A stretch of DNA of 64,000 nucleotides from Actinomadura rubteroloni. Lineage in GTDB: Bacteria; Actinomycetota; Actinomycetes; Streptosporangiales; Streptosporangiaceae. The stretch's first letter is position 1. Every line of letters begins with the position of its first letter. Below are positions 1 through 8,937 of this stretch, one piece after another. Both the position numbers and the translations under genes were made by a program. Location of the stretch: contig NZ_MTBP01000002.1 in assembly GCF_002911665.1 (NCBI RefSeq), forward strand, positions 992,001 to 1,056,000, in the 5' to 3' direction. Below the pieces are notes generated by a model. That model saw nothing but the letters and a program-made list of their open reading frames with translations. It did no database searches and was not told the origin of the DNA.

Positions 1-255
1 GCCGTCGGCGAGGACCCGCGCGGAGACGAACGCGACCGCCGAATCCAGCAGCTCCAGGCGGGCGCCGTGCGCGGCGACGGCCTCGCCCGCGTAGCACTGG
101 TCGCGGATCCAGGCGTAGCGGTAGTCGTAGTTGCGGCCCGCGCCGGACCGCTCGGGCAGCGAGGTCGTGACGGCGGCGGCCATCCCTCCCGACGCGGCCG
201 TCAGCCCGTGCAGGACGGCGTAGGCGAGGCGGCAGTCGGCGGGCGCGGCCGTGTT
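1..255 (-). pseudogene. GH15 glucoamylase/trehalase-like fragment, cut by the window edge and by a repeat
   Basis: The minus strand from about 255 down to 1 is open and encodes a conserved stretch of a glycoside hydrolase family 15 protein, including YAVLHGLTAASGG and the hallmark NYDYRYAWIRD of the (alpha/alpha)6 barrel. The homologous stretch lies in the middle of normal GH15 proteins, so the N-terminal half is missing. The frame runs straight into the dispersed repeat beginning near 259, with no plausible start codon or ribosome site. The rest of the gene lies before base 1. I infer a gene truncated by a repeat-associated rearrangement. SDR genes often sit beside GH15 genes in actinomycetes, so the SDR at 779-1795 may be an old neighbour. 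Confidence 0.7.
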
Positions 256-258
256 TAT

Positions 259-410
259 TGCAATCCCGGCCTGCTGCGCTCGCTGGCGCTCGCTCCGCAA
301 CCGTGCTTGTGCGAGTGCTGCATCGCTTCGCGATCTTCCCGCCCGTGGGGACTCGCCTTCGGCGTCGTCCCCACGGGCGCTCAGTTAACGCACTCGCGCG
401 ACGGCTGAGC
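259..410 (+). repeat. Dispersed repeat unit copy 1
   Basis: This unit of about 150 bp begins near a TGCAATCCCGGCCTGCTGCG sequence and ends at the string ACGGCTGAGC. It contains a hairpin whose arms are CCCGTGGGGAC and GTCCCCACGGG around a loop carrying CGCCTTCGGCG. Related copies lie at 616-754 (inverted), 3714-3857 (direct) and 4422-4573 (inverted). No transposase is present, so it resembles a non-autonomous or REP-like element. Confidence 0.8.
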
Positions 411-417
411 ACTCCTC

Positions 418-552
418 ATGGCCGAAAACGCACTTGCGCGACGGCTGAGCCTTTCCGACGCGACCGGATGCGGCGGTTACCGTGGCGCCACCGCCGTCGA
501 GATCGGGGAGCGCGACCTGCGCCGGCTGCTCGGCGCAGCGCCGGACGCGTCC
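418..552 (+). pseudogene. Duplicated 5' fragment of an enolase-superfamily gene
   Basis: The plus strand encodes GATAVEIGERDLRRLLGAAP, the same peptide found at the start of the decayed enolase-superfamily gene at 3860-4414. Homology stops abruptly at 552. It is followed by a perfect 9-bp hairpin (560-587, arms CCCGTGTCG and CGACACGGG) and then the inverted repeat unit at 616-754. The copy is non-functional and exists because it lies within the 294-bp inverted-repeat arm. Confidence 0.7.
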
Positions 553-615
553 AGACGCGCCCGTGTCGTCGGCCGAGGCGACACGGGAACCACCGCACGC
601 AGCTGTGCCAGCATC

Positions 616-754
616 CTCAGCCGTCGCGCGAGCGCGTTAACTGAGCGCCCGGGGACGAAGCCGAAGGCGAGTCCCCGGGCGGGAAGATCGCGAAGCGATG
701 CCGCGCTCGCACCGGGCTCGGTTGCGGAGCGAGCGCCAGCGAGCGCAGCAGGCC
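616..754 (-). repeat. Dispersed repeat unit copy 2 (inverted)
   Basis: The reverse complement matches copies 1 and 3 over about 140 bp. Its internal hairpin is CCCGGGGAC/GTCCCCGGG instead of the CCCGTGGGGAC/GTCCCCACGGG of copies 1 and 4, so both arms changed together. It ends 25 bp before the SDR stop codon at 779. Confidence 0.8.
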
Positions 755-778
755 GAGAGCGCAATGAACCCGGCCGGC

Positions 779-1795
779 TCACCGGGAGCGCAGGTAGGCG
801 GCGCCGCCGACGCCCGCCAGGCCCGCCGCCCCGGCGGCGAGCAGCCCCCGGTGCTCGGACGCCCAGCGCTGGAGGCTGCGCGGGTGCGCGCGGTCGTCGA
901 AGTCGCCGTGCGCGCCGAAGTCGTGGCCGCCGGTGTCGTCGGCGGGCCGCCACAGGTTGGCGGGCGCGTCCGGGTCGGCGGGACGTCCGGTCTGCTGGGA
1001 GCCGTAGCCCGTCCGGGCGAGGTAGCGGTCCAGCAGGCCGGGCGCGATCCGGTTGCCGAGGATCGTCCCGACCGTGCTGCCGCCGACCCAGTACTCGCGG
1101 CGGCGCGGGTGCGCGGCGGCGTGGACGAGCGCCCGCGCCGCCACCTCCGGCTGGTAGATCGGCGGGACGGGCTGCGGACGGTCCGGCAGCCGGTTCTCCA
1201 CCCAGTCGAACTGTGGGGTGTTCACGGCGGGCATGTGGACGATCGTCGCGCGCACGTGCGACCGGCGGTGCAGCAGTTCGGTCCGCACCGACTCGTGCAT
1301 CCCCTGGACGGCGTGCTTGGCGCCGCAGTACGCCGACTGGAGCGGGATCCCGCGCTTGGCGAGCGCCGAGCCGGTCTGGACGATCGTCCCGTGGTCGCGC
1401 GGCAGCATCCGGTCCAGCGCGGCGCGCGTCCCGTGGACGAACCCGAGGTAGGTGACCTCGGTGACGCGGCGGAACTCCTCCGGGGCGATCTCGGTGAAGG
1501 GCGCGAACACCGAGGTGAACGCGACGTTGATCCAGACGTCGATGGGGCCGAGTTCGGTCTCGACGCGGTCGGCGGCGGCGTCGACCTGCGCGAAGTCGGC
1601 GACGTCCACGGGAATGGGCAGCGCGGTGCCGCCCGCGTCCCGGACGTCGCGGGCCGCCGCGCCGAGCCCGGTCGCCCCGCGCGCCAGCAGCGCGACCCGG
1701 TCCCCCCGCGCGCCGAGCAGCCGCGCCGTCGCGCGGCCGATGCCGCCGCTAGCCCCGGTGAGGACGACGACGCGCGGCGCTCGCTGCCGAGCCAT
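779..1795 (-). CDS. SDR-family oxidoreductase with a C-terminal hydrophobic tail
   Basis: A 338-aa classical short-chain dehydrogenase. The N-terminal Rossmann motif TGASGGIG binds the NAD(P) cofactor, and the active site is recognisable as the Ser in GSALAKR and the Y-x3-K in SAYCGAKH. The substrate is unknown. Compared with a typical 250-aa SDR it has about 80 extra C-terminal residues ending in an Ala/Gly/Leu-rich segment ([18 protein letters not shown]) that may associate with the membrane. The ATG at 1795 follows a strong AGGAGG-type ribosome site. It is divergent from the ThDP enzyme at 1901, so the 105-bp gap carries both promoters. Both genes sit inside the long inverted repeat. Confidence 0.88.
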   Translation of the reverse strand: MARQRAPRVVVLTGASGGIGRATARLLGARGDRVALLARGATGLGAAARDVRDAGGTALPIPVDVADFAQVDAAADRVETELGPIDVWINVAFTSVFAPFTEIAPEEFRRVTEVTYLGFVHGTRAALDRMLPRDHGTIVQTGSALAKRGIPLQSAYCGAKHAVQGMHESVRTELLHRRSHVRATIVHMPAVNTPQFDWVENRLPDRPQPVPPIYQPEVAARALVHAAAHPRRREYWVGGSTVGTILGNRIAPGLLDRYLARTGYGSQQTGRPADPDAPANLWRPADDTGGHDFGAHGDFDDRAHPRSLQRWASEHRGLLAAGAAGLAGVGGAAYLRSR

Positions 1796-1900
1796 GATGT
1801 CCACCTTCCTCCTGCTGAACGTGCGGGGGCGGCCTACCCGAGGGGGCGGTGTCCTAACGAGCGCCGTGTCAAAGGCGATTTCACGGGCACGGGACCCCAC

Positions 1901-3670
1901 ATGGGGAAAATCGCATCGGAAGCGCTGATCGAACGGCTCATCGACTGGGGGGTCGACACGATCTTCGGCCTGCCCGGGGACGGCATCAACGGCATCATGG
2001 AGGGCCTGCGCCGCCACAAGGACAAGATCAGGTTCGTGCTCGTCCGGCACGAGGAGGCGGCGGCCTTCATGGCCACCGGGTACGCCAAGGCCACCGGGAA
2101 GATCGGCGTGTGCCTGGCGACGTCGGGGCCGGGCGCCGTCCACCTGCTGAACGGGCTCTACGACGCCAAGCTCGACCACACGCCCGTCCTCGCGATCACG
2201 GGGATGCAGGAGACGTCCGTCCTCGGCACCGGGTACCAGCAGGAGGTCCACACCGAACACCTCTTCGCGGACGTCTCGGAGTACAACCTGGTCGTGGACA
2301 ACCCCGCGCAGCTCCCCGGCGTGGTGGACCTCGCCGTCCGGACGGCCCTGGCCCGGCGCGGCGTCGCCCACCTGACGTTCCCGAACGACGTCCAGATCGC
2401 CGACGCCGACGCCGACCCGTACGCGCACGTCGCGCCCGCCCGACCGCCCGCGACGGCCCCGGTGTTCCTGGAGCCGCCCGGGGTGCCGCGCGCGTCCGAC
2501 CTGCGCGCCGCCGCGAACGTCCTCAACGACGGGTCCAAGGTCGCGCTGCTGGTCGGGGTCGGCGCGCTGCACGCCCGCGACGAGGTCCTGGCCGTCGCCG
2601 AGACGCTCGGCGCCCCGGTGATCAAGACGCTGCCCGGCAAGGCCGTCATCCCGGACGACTCGCCGTACGCGGTGGGCGGGATCGGCCTGCTCGGCACCCG
2701 TCCCGGCGAAGAGCTGATCGAGGAGTGCGACACGCTCTTCATGGTCGGCACGAACTTCCCCTACACCCAGCACCTGCCCGAGCCGGGCAAGGTCCGGGTC
2801 GTCCAGCTCGAAGCCGACCCGTCGCGCGCCGGGGCGCGGATGCCCACCGAGGTCCCGATGATCGGCGACGCCAAGGAGGGCCTGGCGGCGCTGCTGCCGC
2901 TGCTGGAGCGCAAGAAGAAGCGCGGCCACCTGGAGAAGTTCCAGAAGTCGATGGACAAGTGGCGCAAGGACATGGACGCGCTGGAGAACCCCAAGCGCAC
3001 GCCGATCGCGCCGCAGTACGTCATGGGCGTGCTGGACGACCTCGCCGCCGACGACGCGATCCTCACCTGCGACAGCGGCACGATCGCGACCTGGGCCGCG
3101 CGGCACTGGACGATCCGGGGCGACCGGGGCTTCTACCTGTCGGGCAACCTCGCGACGATGGCGCCCGGCCTGCCGTACTCCATCGCGATCCAGCACGCGT
3201 TCCCCGGCCGCCAGGTCATCGCCTACGTCGGCGACGGCGGGTTCTCGATGCTGATGGCGGACTTCATCACCGCCGTCCACCACCGCCTGCCCATCAAGGT
3301 GATCATAAACAACAACAACTCGCTGGGGCAGATCCTCTGGGAGCAGATGGTCCTCGGCTACCCCGAGTTCGGCATCCGGTACTCCGACGAGCCGGTCGCG
3401 GACTTCGCCGCCTGGGCGCGGTCGTGCGGCGGCTGCGGGCTGAAGGTCACCGACCCGCGCGACGTGGAGAAGGCCGTGCTGGAGGCGCTGAACCACGACG
3501 GCCCGGCGCTGGTGGACGTCCAGGTCGACCCGGACGAGCCGCCGATGCCCGGCAAGATCCAGTACGACCAGGCCAAGAAGTTCGGCAAGGCGTTCCTCAA
3601 GGGGCAGCCGCGCCGGTCGTCCATCGCGACGACGCTGTTCAAGGACAAGATCCAGCAGTTCGGGAAGTGA
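1901..3670 (+). CDS. ThDP-dependent pyruvate oxidase / pyruvate:quinone oxidoreductase-like enzyme
   Basis: A 589-aa member of the acetolactate synthase/pyruvate oxidase family. The N-terminal pyrimidine domain has the catalytic Glu in [17 protein letters not shown] central FAD-type domain follows. The C-terminal ThDP domain has GDGGFSM followed by [10 protein letters not shown], the GDG...NN metal/ThDP motif. The PoxB-like features are the [11 protein letters not shown]-terminus and a Lys-rich C-terminus that could act as a lipid-binding amphipathic helix. The likely reaction is oxidative decarboxylation of pyruvate to acetate or acetyl phosphate. It differs clearly from the IlvB at 43804-45549. 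The ATG at 1901 is where family similarity begins. A hairpin follows the stop. Confidence 0.88.
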   Translation: MGKIASEALIERLIDWGVDTIFGLPGDGINGIMEGLRRHKDKIRFVLVRHEEAAAFMATGYAKATGKIGVCLATSGPGAVHLLNGLYDAKLDHTPVLAITGMQETSVLGTGYQQEVHTEHLFADVSEYNLVVDNPAQLPGVVDLAVRTALARRGVAHLTFPNDVQIADADADPYAHVAPARPPATAPVFLEPPGVPRASDLRAAANVLNDGSKVALLVGVGALHARDEVLAVAETLGAPVIKTLPGKAVIPDDSPYAVGGIGLLGTRPGEELIEECDTLFMVGTNFPYTQHLPEPGKVRVVQLEADPSRAGARMPTEVPMIGDAKEGLAALLPLLERKKKRGHLEKFQKSMDKWRKDMDALENPKRTPIAPQYVMGVLDDLAADDAILTCDSGTIATWAARHWTIRGDRGFYLSGNLATMAPGLPYSIAIQHAFPGRQVIAYVGDGGFSMLMADFITAVHHRLPIKVIINNNNSLGQILWEQMVLGYPEFGIRYSDEPVADFAAWARSCGGCGLKVTDPRDVEKAVLEALNHDGPALVDVQVDPDEPPMPGKIQYDQAKKFGKAFLKGQPRRSSIATTLFKDKIQQFGK

Positions 3671-3676
3671 GCGGCG

Positions 3677-3702
3677 GGCACCGGGTCAGCGGACCCGGTG
3701 CC
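3677..3702 (+). terminator. Hairpin after the ThDP-oxidase gene
   Basis: An 11-bp perfect stem (GGCACCGGGTC / GACCCGGTGCC) with a 4-base loop starts 7 bp after the stop codon. There is only a short TGTGTT tail, so termination efficiency is uncertain. Confidence 0.65.
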
Positions 3703-3713
3703 GCTGTGTTCAC

Positions 3714-3857
3714 TGCAATCCCGGCCTGCTGCGCTCGCTAGCGCTCGCTCCGCAACCGTGCTTGGTGCGAGCGCTGCATCGCTTCGCGATCTTCCCGCCC
3801 GGGGACTCGCCTCCGGCTTCGTCCCCGGGCGCTCAGGTAACGCGCTCACGCGAGGGC
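3714..3857 (+). repeat. Dispersed repeat unit copy 3
   Basis: This direct-orientation copy matches copy 1 but carries the CCCGGGGAC/GTCCCCGGG hairpin variant of copy 2. It abuts the 3' side of the enolase-superfamily pseudogene and follows the ThDP-oxidase terminator. Confidence 0.8.
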
Positions 3858-3859
3858 TT

Positions 3860-4414
3860 GCGCGGGGCGGTCGGCACCGTTGGCGTCGGCCTGGGGTTCG
3901 CCCACGGCGTCCAGCAGGCGGAGGTAGCAGGGCAGGTCGAAGCCGTACTCGCCCGCCGCGACAGGGCAGTCCACGGCGGCGCGGACGCGGCGCAGGCCGC
4001 CGGTGTCGTCCGACGACACCGGCTCCTCGAACCAGCCGAGCGGCGGCGCGCGCGATCTCCACCGCCTGCGCGGGGCGGTAGGTGCCGTTGGCGTCGGCGT
4101 ACAGCTCGGCGCGGCCCGCCGCGACGTCGTGGACGAGCCGCAGCCGGTGCAGGTCGGCCCGTCCGTCGCCGAATTTTGATCTTGACGGCCGTGATGCCGT
4201 ACGCGAGCCGGCCTTCGGCCTGCTCGCGTATCCGGGCATCGTCGTAGGTGGTGAACCCGCCCGAGGCGTAGACCCGGACGGACGCGTCCGGCGCCGCGCC
4301 GAGCAGCCGGCGCAGGTCGCGCTCCCCGATCTCGACGGCGGTGGCGCCACGGTAACCGCCGCATCCGGTCGCGTCGGAAAGGCTCAGCCGTCGCGCAAGT
4401 GCGTTTTCGGCCAT
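3860..4414 (-). pseudogene. Frameshifted, truncated enolase-superfamily (mandelate racemase/muconate lactonizing enzyme type) gene
   Basis: Three consecutive minus-strand frames each carry a recognisable piece. From 4414 the first gives GATAVEIGERDLRRLLGAAP, then VRVYASGGFTTYDD and GITAVKIKI. The second gives DGRADLHRLRLVHDV and ELYADANGTYRPAQAVEIA. The third gives GWFEEPVSSDDTGGLRRV and CPVAAGEYGFDLPCYLRLL. KIK, DANG and WFEEPV are metal-binding and barrel motifs of the superfamily. One shift falls near 4176, where a single extra T in a T run turns the expected KIKIG into KIKIR; the other falls near 4045. The N-terminal capping region and the C-terminus are absent, replaced by repeat units. 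The gene is inactive unless these shifts are assembly errors. Confidence 0.8.
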
Positions 4415-4573
4415 GAGGAGTGCTCAGCCGTCGCGCGAGTGCGTTAACTGAGCGCCCGTGGGGACGACGCCGAAGGCGAGTCCCCACGGGCGGGAAGATC
4501 GCGAAGCGATGCAGCACTCGCACAAGCACGGTTGCGGAGCGAGCGCTAGCGAGCGGAGCAGGCCGGGTTTGCA
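4280..4573. repeat. Right arm of the 294-bp long inverted repeat
   Basis: Reverse complement of 259-552 with about four mismatches. It includes dispersed unit copy 4 and the 5' part of the enolase-superfamily pseudogene. Its outer end supplies the last codons of the dehydrogenase gene that stops at 4546. Confidence 0.9.
4422..4573 (-). repeat. Dispersed repeat unit copy 4 (inverted)
   Basis: Nearly identical to copy 1 in reverse orientation, with the same CCCGTGGGGAC/GTCCCCACGGG hairpin version. It overlaps the 3' end of the FAD/Fe-S dehydrogenase gene (stop at 4546). Confidence 0.8.
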
Positions 4574-7473
4574 GTTAACACAGCGTCCCGGAGCAGTTCG
4601 GCGAGGTGGCGGGGCGCGGCGTCGGTGCCGGCCTCGATCTGGGTGCGGCAGGAGAAGCCGTCGGCGAGGACGGCCGTCCCGGACGGCGCGGAGCGCACGG
4701 CGGGCCAGAGTCCGAGTTCGGCGGCCCCGACCGACACGTCGTAGTGGCCGCGCTCGAAGCCGAAGTTCCCCGCCAGGCCGCAGCAGCCGACGTCCAGGAC
4801 CTCGGTGTCCACCCCGGCCCGCGCGAGCACCGCGCGGTCGGCGTCGAAGCCCATGATCGCGTGGTGGTGGCAGTGCGGCTGGGCGATCGCCTTGACCTGT
4901 TTCGCCTTCGGGAACGGGACGTCGTGCTCGTCCAGCAGTTCGGCGAGCGTGCGCGTCCGGTCGCGCAGGAGCCCGATCTCCGGGTCGCCCGCGAGCAGTT
5001 CCGGCGCGTCCGCGCGGAACACGGCCGCGCAGCTCGGTTCGAGCACGACGACCTCCTCGCCCGCGCGCAGCCGGGGGCCGAGCGCGCGGGCCGTCCGGCG
5101 CAGGACGCGGGCGGCGGTGCCGAGCTGGCCGGTGGAGATCCAGGTCAGGCCGCAGCACAGGCCGTCGCGGGCCGTCCCGAGCGGGGACGGGCGCGGCGGC
5201 ACCTCCACCCGGAACCCCGCCTTCTCCAGCACCTCGACGGCCGCCTTCCCGGCCTCGGGATGGAACGAGTCGGTGAACGTGTCCGGCCACAGCACGACCG
5301 GGCCGCGCCAGCCCGACCCCTGCGGGCGCCGCCGCCGGAACCAGTCGCTGAACCGCTCCCCCGCGAACCGCGGCAGCTCGCGCCGCCGGTCCACGCCGCC
5401 CGCCGCCTTGACGACCCGCGCCAGCCCCGGCGCGTGCGTCACCGCGTTCACCGCGCGCGGCGCGGCGCTCGCGAGGCCCGCCCACAGCGGCAGCCAGCCC
5501 ATCGCGTAGTGCGCGGGCGGACGGATCCGTCCTTCGTAGTGATGGGACAGGAACTCGGCCTTGTAGGTGGCCATGTCCACGCCGACTGGGCAGTCGTGGC
5601 GGCAGCCCTTGCAGGCCAGGCAGAGGTCGAGCGCGTCGGCGACGTCCTTCGAGCGCCACCCGTCCTGGATCACCTCGCCGCGCATCATCTCGTTTAGCAG
5701 TCGGGCGCGGCCCCGCGTCGCGTGCTTCTCCTCGCCCGTCACGCGGTAGCTCGGGCACATGACGCCGCCGGAACTGCTGCGGCAGTTGCCGATCCCGACG
5801 CAGCGCGCGGCGGCGTGGGTGAAGCGGTGGTCGTCGTTCGGGTAGGAGAAGGAGGTCTCCGGCTCGGACGGGTGGTAGCCGTGCCGGTCCAGGTGGTCGT
5901 CCAGCCGTTCGGGCCGCTGCTCGCGGGACGGCGTCGCGACCTTGCCCGGGTTCATCCGGTCGTCCGGGTCGAAGATCGCCTTGAAGCGGCCGAACAGCGC
6001 GACCATGTCGTCGCCGAACATCAGCGGCAGCAGCTCGGCGCGGGACTGGCCGTCGCCGTGCTCCCCCGACAGCGACCCGCCGTAGGACACGACGAGCCGC
6101 GCCGCGCGCTGCACGAAGTCGCGGTAGCGCGCGATGCCCGCGTCGTCGGACAGGTCGAACGGGATGCGCGTGTGGACGCAGCCCTGCCCGAAATGACCGT
6201 AGAGGGAGATGGGTTCGAGGCCGAACTCGTCCACCAGCGCGCGGAAGTCCCGCAGGTAGTCGCCGAGCTTGTCGGGCGGGACGGCGGCGTCCTCCCACCC
6301 TTCGTGGGTGTCCGGCTCGCCGGGCGGGTAGGCGGTCGCGCCCAGCCCCGCTTCACGCACCTTCCACAGCTTGCGCTCCTCCGCCGGGTCGTGCCGGTCC
6401 TGGACGCGCGGCGAGTTCGGCGACGTCCCGAGGGCCTCCACCAGCGCGTCGGCGCGCTCGTCGGCCTCCCGCTGCGACCGGCCGCCGAACCGGACCATCA
6501 GCCAGCCCGCGCCCGCCGGCAGCTCGCGCCGGACGTCAGTGCTCATCAGCGCGTCGGCGCGGGCGAGGCGGACCAGCTCGTCGTCCAGGCCCTCCAGCGC
6601 CAGCGGCTCGTGCGCGGCGACGGCCGGGACGGCGTCGGCCGCCGCCGCGATGTCGTCGTAGCCGAGGACGACCAGCGCCCTGGCCTTCGGCGCCTCGAAC
6701 AGCCGGATCTCGGCGTGCAGCACGGTGACCAGCGTGCCCTCCGAGCCGACCAGCGCGCGGGCGACGTTGAAGCGGTTCTCGGGCAGCAGCTCGTCCAGGC
6801 TGTAGCCGGAGACGCGGCGCGGGATGTCGGGGTACCGGGTACGCAGCAGCGCCAGGCCGTCGTCGCGCAGCACCCGCAGCTCCCGGTAGATCTCGGCGCG
6901 GCGGCCCCCTGCGGCGAGGATCCGGGCGTACTCGTCGTCGTCGGTCGGGCCGACCCACGTCCGGACGCCGTCGTAGGTCAGGATCTCCAGCCGCTCCACC
7001 GACGCGGTCATTCGTCCGTAGGCCTGCGCGGTCGCGCCGCACGAGTCGTTGCCGACCATTCCGCCGATCGTGCAGGTCGCGTGCGTGGACGGCCGCGGCC
7101 CGACGGTCAGGCCGTGCGGTTCCAGGGCGGTGTTGAGGTCGTCCAGGCAGGCGCCGGGCTCCACGACCGCGGTCCGCGCGCCGGTGTCCAGTTCGACGAG
7201 CCGGTTGCAGTTCTTGGACCAGTCGATGACGACGGCCGTGTTGCAGCACTGCCCGGCGAGGCTCGTCCCGCCGCCGCGCGACAGCACCGGGACGCGGTGC
7301 TCCCGGCACACCGCGACGGCCTCGGCGCCCGCGTCCACCGTGTCCGGCACCACCACGCCGATCGGGGGCCACCGGTAGTTCGACGCGTCGTGCGCGTACA
7401 TCGCCCGCGACCCCGCGTCGAACCGGACCTCTCCCGCCACACGCTCCCGCAGATCCCGTTCCAGCCGCTCCAT
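4546..7473 (-). CDS. YdiJ-like FAD- and 4Fe-4S-binding D-2-hydroxyacid dehydrogenase
   Basis: A 975-aa fused oxidoreductase. An N-terminal PCMH-type FAD domain (about residues 35-230, LSRGGGTSLAGQCCNTAVV) is followed by a FAD-oxidase C domain with the typical YGHFGQGCVHTRIP and SGEHGDG motifs. A ferredoxin-like region then has CVGIGNCR...CPSYR and CLACKGCRHDCPVG. A C-terminal CCG/heterodisulfide-reductase-type region has LCCGLTW, PHCHHH and GCCGLAGNFG. The family oxidises D-lactate or D-2-hydroxyglutarate and passes electrons to the respiratory chain. The ATG at 7473 precedes the first conserved residues. The last ten or so codons (ending LTANPACSAR) come from the dispersed repeat, so the natural C-terminus was probably replaced. 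Confidence 0.88.
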   Translation of the reverse strand: MERLERDLRERVAGEVRFDAGSRAMYAHDASNYRWPPIGVVVPDTVDAGAEAVAVCREHRVPVLSRGGGTSLAGQCCNTAVVIDWSKNCNRLVELDTGARTAVVEPGACLDDLNTALEPHGLTVGPRPSTHATCTIGGMVGNDSCGATAQAYGRMTASVERLEILTYDGVRTWVGPTDDDEYARILAAGGRRAEIYRELRVLRDDGLALLRTRYPDIPRRVSGYSLDELLPENRFNVARALVGSEGTLVTVLHAEIRLFEAPKARALVVLGYDDIAAAADAVPAVAAHEPLALEGLDDELVRLARADALMSTDVRRELPAGAGWLMVRFGGRSQREADERADALVEALGTSPNSPRVQDRHDPAEERKLWKVREAGLGATAYPPGEPDTHEGWEDAAVPPDKLGDYLRDFRALVDEFGLEPISLYGHFGQGCVHTRIPFDLSDDAGIARYRDFVQRAARLVVSYGGSLSGEHGDGQSRAELLPLMFGDDMVALFGRFKAIFDPDDRMNPGKVATPSREQRPERLDDHLDRHGYHPSEPETSFSYPNDDHRFTHAAARCVGIGNCRSSSGGVMCPSYRVTGEEKHATRGRARLLNEMMRGEVIQDGWRSKDVADALDLCLACKGCRHDCPVGVDMATYKAEFLSHHYEGRIRPPAHYAMGWLPLWAGLASAAPRAVNAVTHAPGLARVVKAAGGVDRRRELPRFAGERFSDWFRRRRPQGSGWRGPVVLWPDTFTDSFHPEAGKAAVEVLEKAGFRVEVPPRPSPLGTARDGLCCGLTWISTGQLGTAARVLRRTARALGPRLRAGEEVVVLEPSCAAVFRADAPELLAGDPEIGLLRDRTRTLAELLDEHDVPFPKAKQVKAIAQPHCHHHAIMGFDADRAVLARAGVDTEVLDVGCCGLAGNFGFERGHYDVSVGAAELGLWPAVRSAPSGTAVLADGFSCRTQIEAGTDAAPRHLAELLRDAVLTANPACSAR

Positions 7474-7614
7474 GCCCGCGCGCCTACCCGAACGGAACGG
7501 GTCGAACCCGGCGGCCGGTCGGGCAAGGGCGCACCAAGAGTCCTTGGCCCGCCCCGGACTCTGCGCGGGGCGGCGGCCGGGAACGGGACAGGAAGCCGTG
7601 CGAAGGAGGCCAGG

Positions 7615-7974
7615 GTGAAGCAGAAGATCGCGCCGGACGTGGCGGACCTGTGGGACGAGTTCCACGGGGCGGTGAACATGACCTCGGAGGAACTGCGGGA
7701 GTGGCTGCTGACCGACGCGTCGGGCGTGGACGCGCTGCCCGCCGCCCCCGGCTCGGGCGTGCCCGACCTCGGGCGCCATGTCGCGCTCATCCTCCGCAAG
7801 CGGAAGATGGACCTGACCCGCGAGGACGTCGACACGATGCGCCGCGTCGTGGACCGGATCAACGATTACCTGGCGAACCCGCCCGCCGAGGGCGCGTCCC
7901 GCGAGTCGTGGCGGCACGGGCTGATGAACCTCGGCCACGACCCGCTGAAGCCGGACCCGCACGGCGACGTCTGA
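7615..7974 (+). CDS. DUF3140 family protein
   Basis: A 119-aa cytosolic protein of the actinobacterial DUF3140 family. Family-like features are VNMTSEELREWL near the N-terminus, the ALILRKRKMDLTREDV core and the C-terminal WRHGLMNLGHDPLKP. The function is unknown. The GTG at 7615 follows a GAAGGAGG ribosome site and is preferred over earlier in-frame codons. It diverges from the dehydrogenase at 7473 and converges on the peroxidase gene, with 4 bp between their ends. Confidence 0.82.
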   Translation: MKQKIAPDVADLWDEFHGAVNMTSEELREWLLTDASGVDALPAAPGSGVPDLGRHVALILRKRKMDLTREDVDTMRRVVDRINDYLANPPAEGASRESWRHGLMNLGHDPLKPDPHGDV

Positions 7975-7978
7975 GCGC

Positions 7979-8914
7979 TCAGCCGGCCGGGCGCGGCGGC
8001 GGGGCCGCGAGGAAGTCCGCCGGGGGCGCGAAGAACAGCCCGCCGGTGACCGGCGTGGACACGTCGAGGATCCGGTCGGACGTCCCCGGCGGGACGCCGA
8101 CGACCATGCGGGTCAGCATGGTCTCGATCACGCCGGGATCGGCCGCGTACCCCGCGAAGTAGGTGCCGTACTCCGCCTTCGCGATGGAGCCGAACGGCAT
8201 GTTGTCGCGGACGATCTTCCGTTCGGTGCCGTCGGCGTCCTCGACCGTGGCGAGGGCGACGTGCGCGTCGGGGGCCTTCAGGTCGTCGGGGATCTCCACG
8301 TCGTCGGCCCGGTGGCGGCCGATCGCGCGGTCCCGGTCCGCGCCCGGCAGCTCCGTCCACCGGGCGAGGTCGTGCACGTACTTCTGCACCAGCAGGTACG
8401 AACCGCCCGCGAAAGACGGATCGTCGGCGCCGACGAGCGCCGCCGCGCCCGCCGCCGCGCCGGTGGGGTTCTCGGTGCCGTCCACGTAGCCGAGCAGGTC
8501 GCGCCGGTCGTAGTAGCGGAAGCCGGTGACCTCGTCCACGACGTCGGCCGCCGCGCCGAGCCGTCCGGCGATCCGGCGGCCCAGCTCGAAGCAGGTGAAC
8601 GGCCGCCGGGCGCGCAGGTGGACGAACAGGTCGCCGGGCGTCGCGGGCGCGCGGTGGCGCGGGCCGGTGATCTCGCGGAACGGGTGCAGGCGCGCCGGAC
8701 GCGGCCCGGTGAACAGCCGGTCCCACAGGTCCGATCCGATGCCGACGACGCAGGTCAGCTCCTCGTCGGGGAGCGGGAAGCCGACCGAGCGGATCATCCC
8801 GGCGACGTCCGGCAGCAGGGCGTGGACGTCCGCCTCGCCGCCCGGCCGGACGACGAAGGTGAGGAACAGCGCGCTGTCGGTGAGCGGGGCGAGCACGTTC
8901 TGGGGCTCGGGCAA
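7979..8914 (-). CDS. DyP-type heme peroxidase
   Basis: A 311-aa dye-decolorising peroxidase. It has the family GxxDG motif in LLGYVDGTENPTG, whose Asp acts in peroxide cleavage. The C-terminal heme-binding part includes the His in KAPDAHVALATV, the expected proximal ligand region, and the DNMPFG segment. No TAT or Sec signal is visible, so a cytosolic or encapsulin-type enzyme is more likely than the secreted EfeB type; no encapsulin gene is seen here. The TTG at 8914 is chosen because AAGGAG lies 8-9 bp upstream and LPEPQNVLAPLT begins the conserved region. It follows the PucR-type regulator gene by 23 bp, so the two are probably co-transcribed. Confidence 0.88.
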   Translation of the reverse strand: MPEPQNVLAPLTDSALFLTFVVRPGGEADVHALLPDVAGMIRSVGFPLPDEELTCVVGIGSDLWDRLFTGPRPARLHPFREITGPRHRAPATPGDLFVHLRARRPFTCFELGRRIAGRLGAAADVVDEVTGFRYYDRRDLLGYVDGTENPTGAAAGAAALVGADDPSFAGGSYLLVQKYVHDLARWTELPGADRDRAIGRHRADDVEIPDDLKAPDAHVALATVEDADGTERKIVRDNMPFGSIAKAEYGTYFAGYAADPGVIETMLTRMVVGVPPGTSDRILDVSTPVTGGLFFAPPADFLAAPPPRPAG

Positions 8915-8937
8915 CGGGGGGTCTCCTTGCGGGGGGA

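Larger units (their letters stand above)
259..552. repeat. Left arm of a 294-bp long inverted repeat
   Basis: Bases 259-552 match the reverse complement of 4280-4573 over the same 294 bp with about four mismatches by eye. The arm contains one dispersed repeat unit (259-410) and a copy of the 5' part of an enolase-superfamily pseudogene. Together the arms enclose the SDR and ThDP-enzyme genes. They are long and similar enough to support RecA-mediated inversion of the enclosed segment. Confidence 0.9.

Noticed and set aside
779..3496. A continuous minus-strand open frame of about 2.7 kb spanning the SDR gene and the antisense of the ThDP-oxidase gene
   Set aside because: The upstream part is only the shadow of the ThDP gene in GC-rich DNA. 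The SDR has its own ATG and ribosome site at 1795.
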